NCBI GenBank assembly: GCA_023091735.1
Contig: JALKBU010001455.1
Coordinates: 1 to 10,918 of the forward strand
Origin: Trichomonas tenax
Lineage: Eukaryota; Parabasalia; Trichomonadida; Trichomonadidae
DNA length: 10,918 nt
Reading direction: 5' to 3'
Of the stretch, positions 8,147-10,918 are shown one piece after another. The translations under genes were made by a program, and so were the position numbers. The notes beneath the pieces are model-generated. The model searched no databases and was not told the DNA's origin. It worked only from the letters and a program-made list of their open reading frames with translations. The first letter of the stretch is position 1; each line of letters opens with the position of its first letter.

Positions 8147-9226
8147 ATGAGTTCAGATACATTCAATCATGATGATAATCATTCACAGGATCAAGATGCT
8201 GATTATTATTTTCCACGAGAGAGAATGAAAATTCAGCAAATAAACAAAATTCCAGATGGACATAAATTAGAGTGGATAAATAAGGCTTCAGAGCTTTTGT
8301 GGAGTATTGGAATATCTGTCAAAGATATCGAAAGCATTTATAAAGATTTAACCAAATATATTGATGAAAAGAATGTCAGTTTAAGATTTGTTCTTGATTG
8401 CATTTCATTCCTAACATCAAAAAGAGTGAAGTATATAAGGGAGTTTTCCAGCTTATATTGTCTTCTCCTTATGAAATATGGAACTGTAAACATCCCGAAT
8501 TATGAAAGATTAACCGCTATTATTCGATTTTATGGTTTATGTGAGAAACTATTATATATTCGTGATGAATTTAAAAATATTGAAGATACCTTAACAATTC
8601 CAAAAGAAGGATCACCTGGTTACTATATTCTTAACGATGATATTGAATCTCTAAAGCAATGTCAATTTTCTGAGAAAGATGCATTTTTCAACATTAACCT
8701 GGCAGCGGTTTATAGTTCGGAGAAATGCTATTTTTATTTAATGGAATAACATAAAGATATATATCCACGGTTTCCTTTCATCACTGGTAATGAAAGCATT
8801 ATGCGTGATGCTAAAATTAATCAATACACTTTTGAATATGCATTATATTGTTGCCAAAATGAATTTGTTAATCGTGAATTCGATAAATTCAATGGCTTTG
8901 ATATTGGCATAATTAAGAATACTCTGAAGGTAGGAAATTTTTCTGGCTTTCTTTTTTTAGTAGAAAATTAATTCTCTTCAACTCCAAAATCAGATTTAGA
9001 TATTCAGACTTGCACGCAATTACTTGAATTAGCATATCAATGGAAATCATTAGAAGTTGTTCGTTACCTTGTTGAAAATGGAATTGATGTTAACTTCGTT
9101 GATAATACTGACTCAAGAAGGATTCATCATTATTATTTCTATCAATTTCTCAAATTCTTATTTTTCGCCACTTATCAATGCATGGATTGGTCAGGAAAAC
9201 ATTTCTCGAGAAATTTGAAAATTTAG
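8147..9226 (+). pseudogene. Ankyrin-repeat protein of the trichomonad DUF3447-like family, broken by stops
   Basis: One frame can be followed from an ATG at 8147 (in-frame upstream ATGs exist back to 8090) to a TAG at 9224-9226, interrupted only by TAA at 8747-8749 and TAA at 8969-8971. The N-terminal part contains KDIESIYKDLTKYIDEKN and RFVLDCISFLTSKRVKYIRE, typical of the helical leader of the large trichomonad ankyrin family. After the second stop comes the start of an ankyrin repeat: LLELAYQWKSLEVVRYLVEN followed by GIDVNFVDN. Near 9110-9165 the sense moves one frame over (SPLINAWIGQENISREI), so a frameshift is also present. The repeats that should follow are missing. The first 200 residues could still be translated, but the whole is most simply a young pseudogene. 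The sequence is more AT-rich than the two intact genes beside it. Confidence 0.8.
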
Positions 9227-9349
9227 CTTTTTAAAACTTTTTGTCATTTGTCATTTGTAAACTTTTTGCAGAAACTGTAAACTTCAGAATTATTGTTGTA
9301 AATATTCCCCTGCTAAATTTTATTTTCCCCTTCGTTATCAAAAAAATAA

Positions 9350-10009
9350 ATGTTTTCGACTTTTCTCGCTCTTTCGCGTGCAGATGATGCCCAAGCATCG
9401 ATGAACAACTTCATTCTCGGCGAATGGAGTGTCTTCGAGCAGGGATCGAACTTAGAATCAGAGCCAAATTACTCAATCACATTCCATATCGATCAGGGAA
9501 CGTCGAAAGTCGTCGGCTCTTTCTGGCAAAATTCTGATGAGAGAGATATTGAACAATTTCATGATTACAACTCTGGAGAACTCGCTCAGTTCGTTATCGC
9601 AGCAACATCTCCGTTAACTGGAAATCTAATCGATTTTATCAATGCAGGACGCCACATCGCATCGTATGACTTCAAAATGACCGCTGATGGAACAATGGTT
9701 ATCAAAGGAAAAATATTAAATAATTACACCTACACGATTCAGCTAACAAACAAGACGATGTCAGCGTTTGTCTCCGCCATTGGACAGTCTGACGTCAAAG
9801 AGTACATTATCACGCGTCCACAGCCAGTTAAGAAAGCTGGTTTGTTCGGAAAGTATTCAACGATCATTTATATCATTGCAACACTGTTTGTTGGCCAGGC
9901 AATCCTTTTGTGTATCTGTAACTGCAGAAAGAACCAGTTAATGGATGAATACGAAATTGCAACAGGCCAGAAGCTCCAGGATGTTAGACTCAAGCAGAAG
10001 GTTGAGTAA
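9350..10009 (+). CDS. Single-pass type I membrane protein, 219 residues, unknown function
   Basis: This is an intact gene with good coding composition. Residues 1-16 (MFSTFLALSRADDAQA) could be a short, weak signal peptide. The ectodomain, about 17-167, looks beta-rich (FILGEWSVFEQ, YSITFHI, KVVGSFW, GTMVIKGKI) and holds two N-glycosylation sequons, NYT at 125-127 and NKT at 134-136. One membrane helix lies at about 169-190 (YSTIIYIIATLFVGQAILLC). It is followed by a cysteine pair, CNC, that could be acylated, and a 30-residue charged cytoplasmic tail. The repeating beta pattern after GEW recalls lipocalin-like barrels, but I cannot assign a family. There is no KKXX-type ER retrieval signal at the C-terminus. 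The ATG at 9350 is the first in frame after an AT-rich leader. The location would be secretory pathway or surface, by inference. Confidence 0.88.
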   Translation: MFSTFLALSRADDAQASMNNFILGEWSVFEQGSNLESEPNYSITFHIDQGTSKVVGSFWQNSDERDIEQFHDYNSGELAQFVIAATSPLTGNLIDFINAGRHIASYDFKMTADGTMVIKGKILNNYTYTIQLTNKTMSAFVSAIGQSDVKEYIITRPQPVKKAGLFGKYSTIIYIIATLFVGQAILLCICNCRKNQLMDEYEIATGQKLQDVRLKQKVE

Positions 10010-10272
10010 GTCTTTGCAGGCACTCAACATGTTAATTATAATCTAATTTATATAAAATTTAATTATTTTTTCTTAATTATCATTTGATAATCCGCACATC
10101 AAACTATATTTCCATGGTGTTGATGATTTTAGGTATAATTAATAAAATATTTTATCTCAAATATATTTTGTTTAATATTTGTGTATATCATTGTTAAATA
10201 GACTACCAAAAGTGCCTTTCAAAAATTGGTGCCAAAAAGCATCCACTTTTCACTAGGGATGTTTGATTTTTT
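10010..10272. other. AT-rich 3' flank, no gene seen
   Basis: No readable gene. The first 60 bases after the stop are rich in TAAT and TAAA-like runs that may serve 3' end formation of the membrane-protein gene. Confidence 0.5.
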
Positions 10273-10540
10273 TCACATTTTTGGAAATTTAAGAGAATAC
10301 TGCAAAATGTTTTTAGGATATATAAATGATATACAGTCTATTGAAAATGCAATGGAATCGATGTCAATATATTTTTGGCTGATTTTATCTTTTAATTCCG
10401 AAAATAATTTTTGAATATCCTCTTTTTCCAATATTTTTTTTCTATCAGTAACTCCATTATTTCAATATGCGGTTTAAAGCACTTTGGAATTTCAATTTCT
10501 CCTATTTTCTTTATCTTCAAATCATCGAAAGATTTCAGAG
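10273..10540 (-). pseudogene. N-terminal fragment of a second ankyrin-family gene, against the right TIR
   Basis: Reading the minus strand from 10540, right at the inner edge of the TIR, gives KSFDDLKIKKIGEIEIPKCF and then HIEIMELLIEKK. A run of eight T (plus strand, 10434-10441) follows. One frame over, the reading continues with LEKEDIQKLFSELKDKISQK and DIDSIAFSIDCISFIYPKNI, to a TGA at 10275-10273. The second half aligns by eye with the leader of the ankyrin-family relic at 8147 (DIESIYKDLTKYIDEKNVSL; FVLDCISFLTSK), so both belong to the same family. A single extra A in the homopolymer would join the two frames, so the break is a one-base deletion or a sequencing error. No start codon lies before the fragment: a stop occurs in frame inside the TIR edge. 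The rest of the gene is absent. Confidence 0.7.
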
Positions 10541-10701
10541 TCTATGACAAAAGTGAATATCAAAAAGTGACACCCGAACCTTAAAGTCACTTTTACAATA
10601 AATTGTCACTTTTTGCTGGGGCAAATTGTCACCTTTATAAAAAGTGTCATAAATATCTTTGTTGTCTAACCAATACATCCAGGTTAGTGTTGCTGACGAG
10701 C
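10538..10701 (-). repeat. Right terminal inverted repeat
   Basis: This is the reverse-complement partner of bases 1-165, 164 bases long. Reading inward from 10701 it follows the left copy through the conserved outer part, including TATTGGTTAGACAACAAAG. The two copies differ at GCCCGCGC versus GCCCCAGC, at a 2-base length change next to TTTATT, and at GGTTGCCTG versus GGTTCGGGTG. Its inner edge lies directly against the remnant of an ankyrin-family gene on the minus strand. Its outer edge is followed after about 10 bases by a diverged copy of the same outer sequence in the opposite orientation. Confidence 0.95.
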
Positions 10702-10711
10702 CACAACTCTA

Positions 10712-10759
10712 TCATCAACGAGCATACACCTAATTGGTAAGAAAACAACGATATTTATG
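10712..10759 (+). repeat. Diverged partial copy of the TIR outer end, facing right
   Basis: Bases 10733-10759 match bases 28-54 of the left TIR at 24 of 27 positions without gaps (ATTGGT, AGA, AACAA and GATATTTATG are shared). TCATCAAC at 10712-10719 resembles TCGTCAAC at 3-10. The interval between the two matching blocks is shorter here than in the left TIR. The similarity fades after ATTTATG, and no AAAAGTGAC array follows. It lies about ten bases beyond the right TIR and in the opposite orientation, as if a second, related but distinct element began here and ran off the right end of the window. Confidence 0.6.
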
Positions 10760-10918
10760 CATGGTTAAATTGTTGCGAGAATGTCATTGGGCGAGGTCGG
10801 CCTGAGACTTCCAAAGCCCTCGAGTGGCCAAGCCAGGCCCTAACAAGAACCCACTTATTGATTCAATTTTTAATACACATTACATTTTCACTTTTGATAT
10901 TAAAAAATTATTATTTTT
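10760..10918. other. Right-hand tail with a GC-rich block
   Basis: Bases about 10788-10853 are strikingly richer in GC than anything around them (GGGCGAGGTCGGCCTGAGAC; GAGTGGCCAAGCCAGGCCC). The minus strand is open from about 10865 to a TAA at 10757-10755 and includes WLGHSRALEVSGRPRPMTF. It does not fold into an evident tRNA. It may be part of the body of the neighbouring repeat element whose end lies at 10712-10759. The last 55 bases are again AT-rich. Confidence 0.4.

Larger units (their letters stand above)
1..10701. mobile_element. Candidate 10.7-kb TIR-bounded segment (non-autonomous element or gene block between repeats)
   Basis: The segment is defined only by the inverted repeats at its two ends (1-165 and 10538-10701). 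It encloses three apparently intact genes and at least five gene relics on both strands. I searched the readable frames for products expected of large trichomonad DNA elements: Maverick/Polinton (protein-primed polymerase, retroviral-type integrase, ATPase, protease, capsid) and Mutator-like or mariner transposases. I saw none. If it is an element it would have to be moved by a transposase acting in trans. The alternative is that two copies of a short dispersed repeat inserted in opposite orientation 10 kb apart. The left target flank is outside the window, so a target-site duplication cannot be tested. The repeat is certain; the mobile-element reading is inference. Confidence 0.4.

Noticed and set aside
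10226..10414. Plus-strand open frame of 62 codons
   Set aside because: It is antisense to the ankyrin-family relic, whose minus-strand reading is clearly the meaningful one.
10788..10853. Possible tRNA or structured RNA in the GC-rich block
   Set aside because: I could not find a cloverleaf with a T-loop GTTCRA element on either strand.
1..10918. CRISPR array, bacterial operon or prophage reading of the window
   Set aside because: There are no regularly spaced repeats, ribosome-binding sites or prokaryotic gene families. The gene content is that of a parabasalid eukaryote.

Overview
The window looks like nuclear DNA of a parabasalid protist (a trichomonad; Tritrichomonas foetus or a relative is my best guess, Trichomonas vaginalis is possible). 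The reasons are AT-rich intergenic DNA, intronless genes, a CAMK-type protein kinase with a short basic tail, a decayed BspA-like leucine-rich-repeat gene, and two decayed ankyrin genes of the type that trichomonads carry in large numbers. The species is inferred from gene families, not from a marker gene.

Layout: the dominant structure is an inverted repeat. Bases 1-165 return in reverse complement at 10538-10701 at roughly 93% identity, so 10.7 kb of sequence is enclosed by long terminal inverted repeats (TIRs). Each TIR carries about six copies of an AAAAGTGAC-type motif in both orientations. Just outside the right TIR, a diverged copy of the TIR's outer end starts in the opposite orientation (10712-10759), followed by a GC-rich block.

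Between the TIRs lie three genes that look intact: a protein kinase (570-1670), a 660-residue proline/coiled-coil protein (6033-8015) and a small single-pass membrane protein (9350-10009). Among them are at least five broken genes: a BspA-like relic (about 1934-2376), an unrecognised minus-strand relic (2900-2538), a multi-pass membrane protein relic (about 4503-5322), an ankyrin-family relic on the plus strand (8147-9226), and the N-terminal piece of a second ankyrin-family gene on the minus strand (10540-10273), which begins at the inner edge of the right TIR. A degenerate direct repeat of about 217-220 bp sits before the coiled-coil gene.

No transposase, integrase, protein-primed DNA polymerase, capsid or packaging ATPase gene is visible. 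The segment is therefore either a large non-autonomous TIR element carrying host-like genes, or a stretch of ordinary genome flanked by two oppositely oriented copies of a dispersed repeat. The three intact genes show no obvious shared pathway. The first base of the window coincides with the visible end of the left TIR, so target-site duplications cannot be examined.
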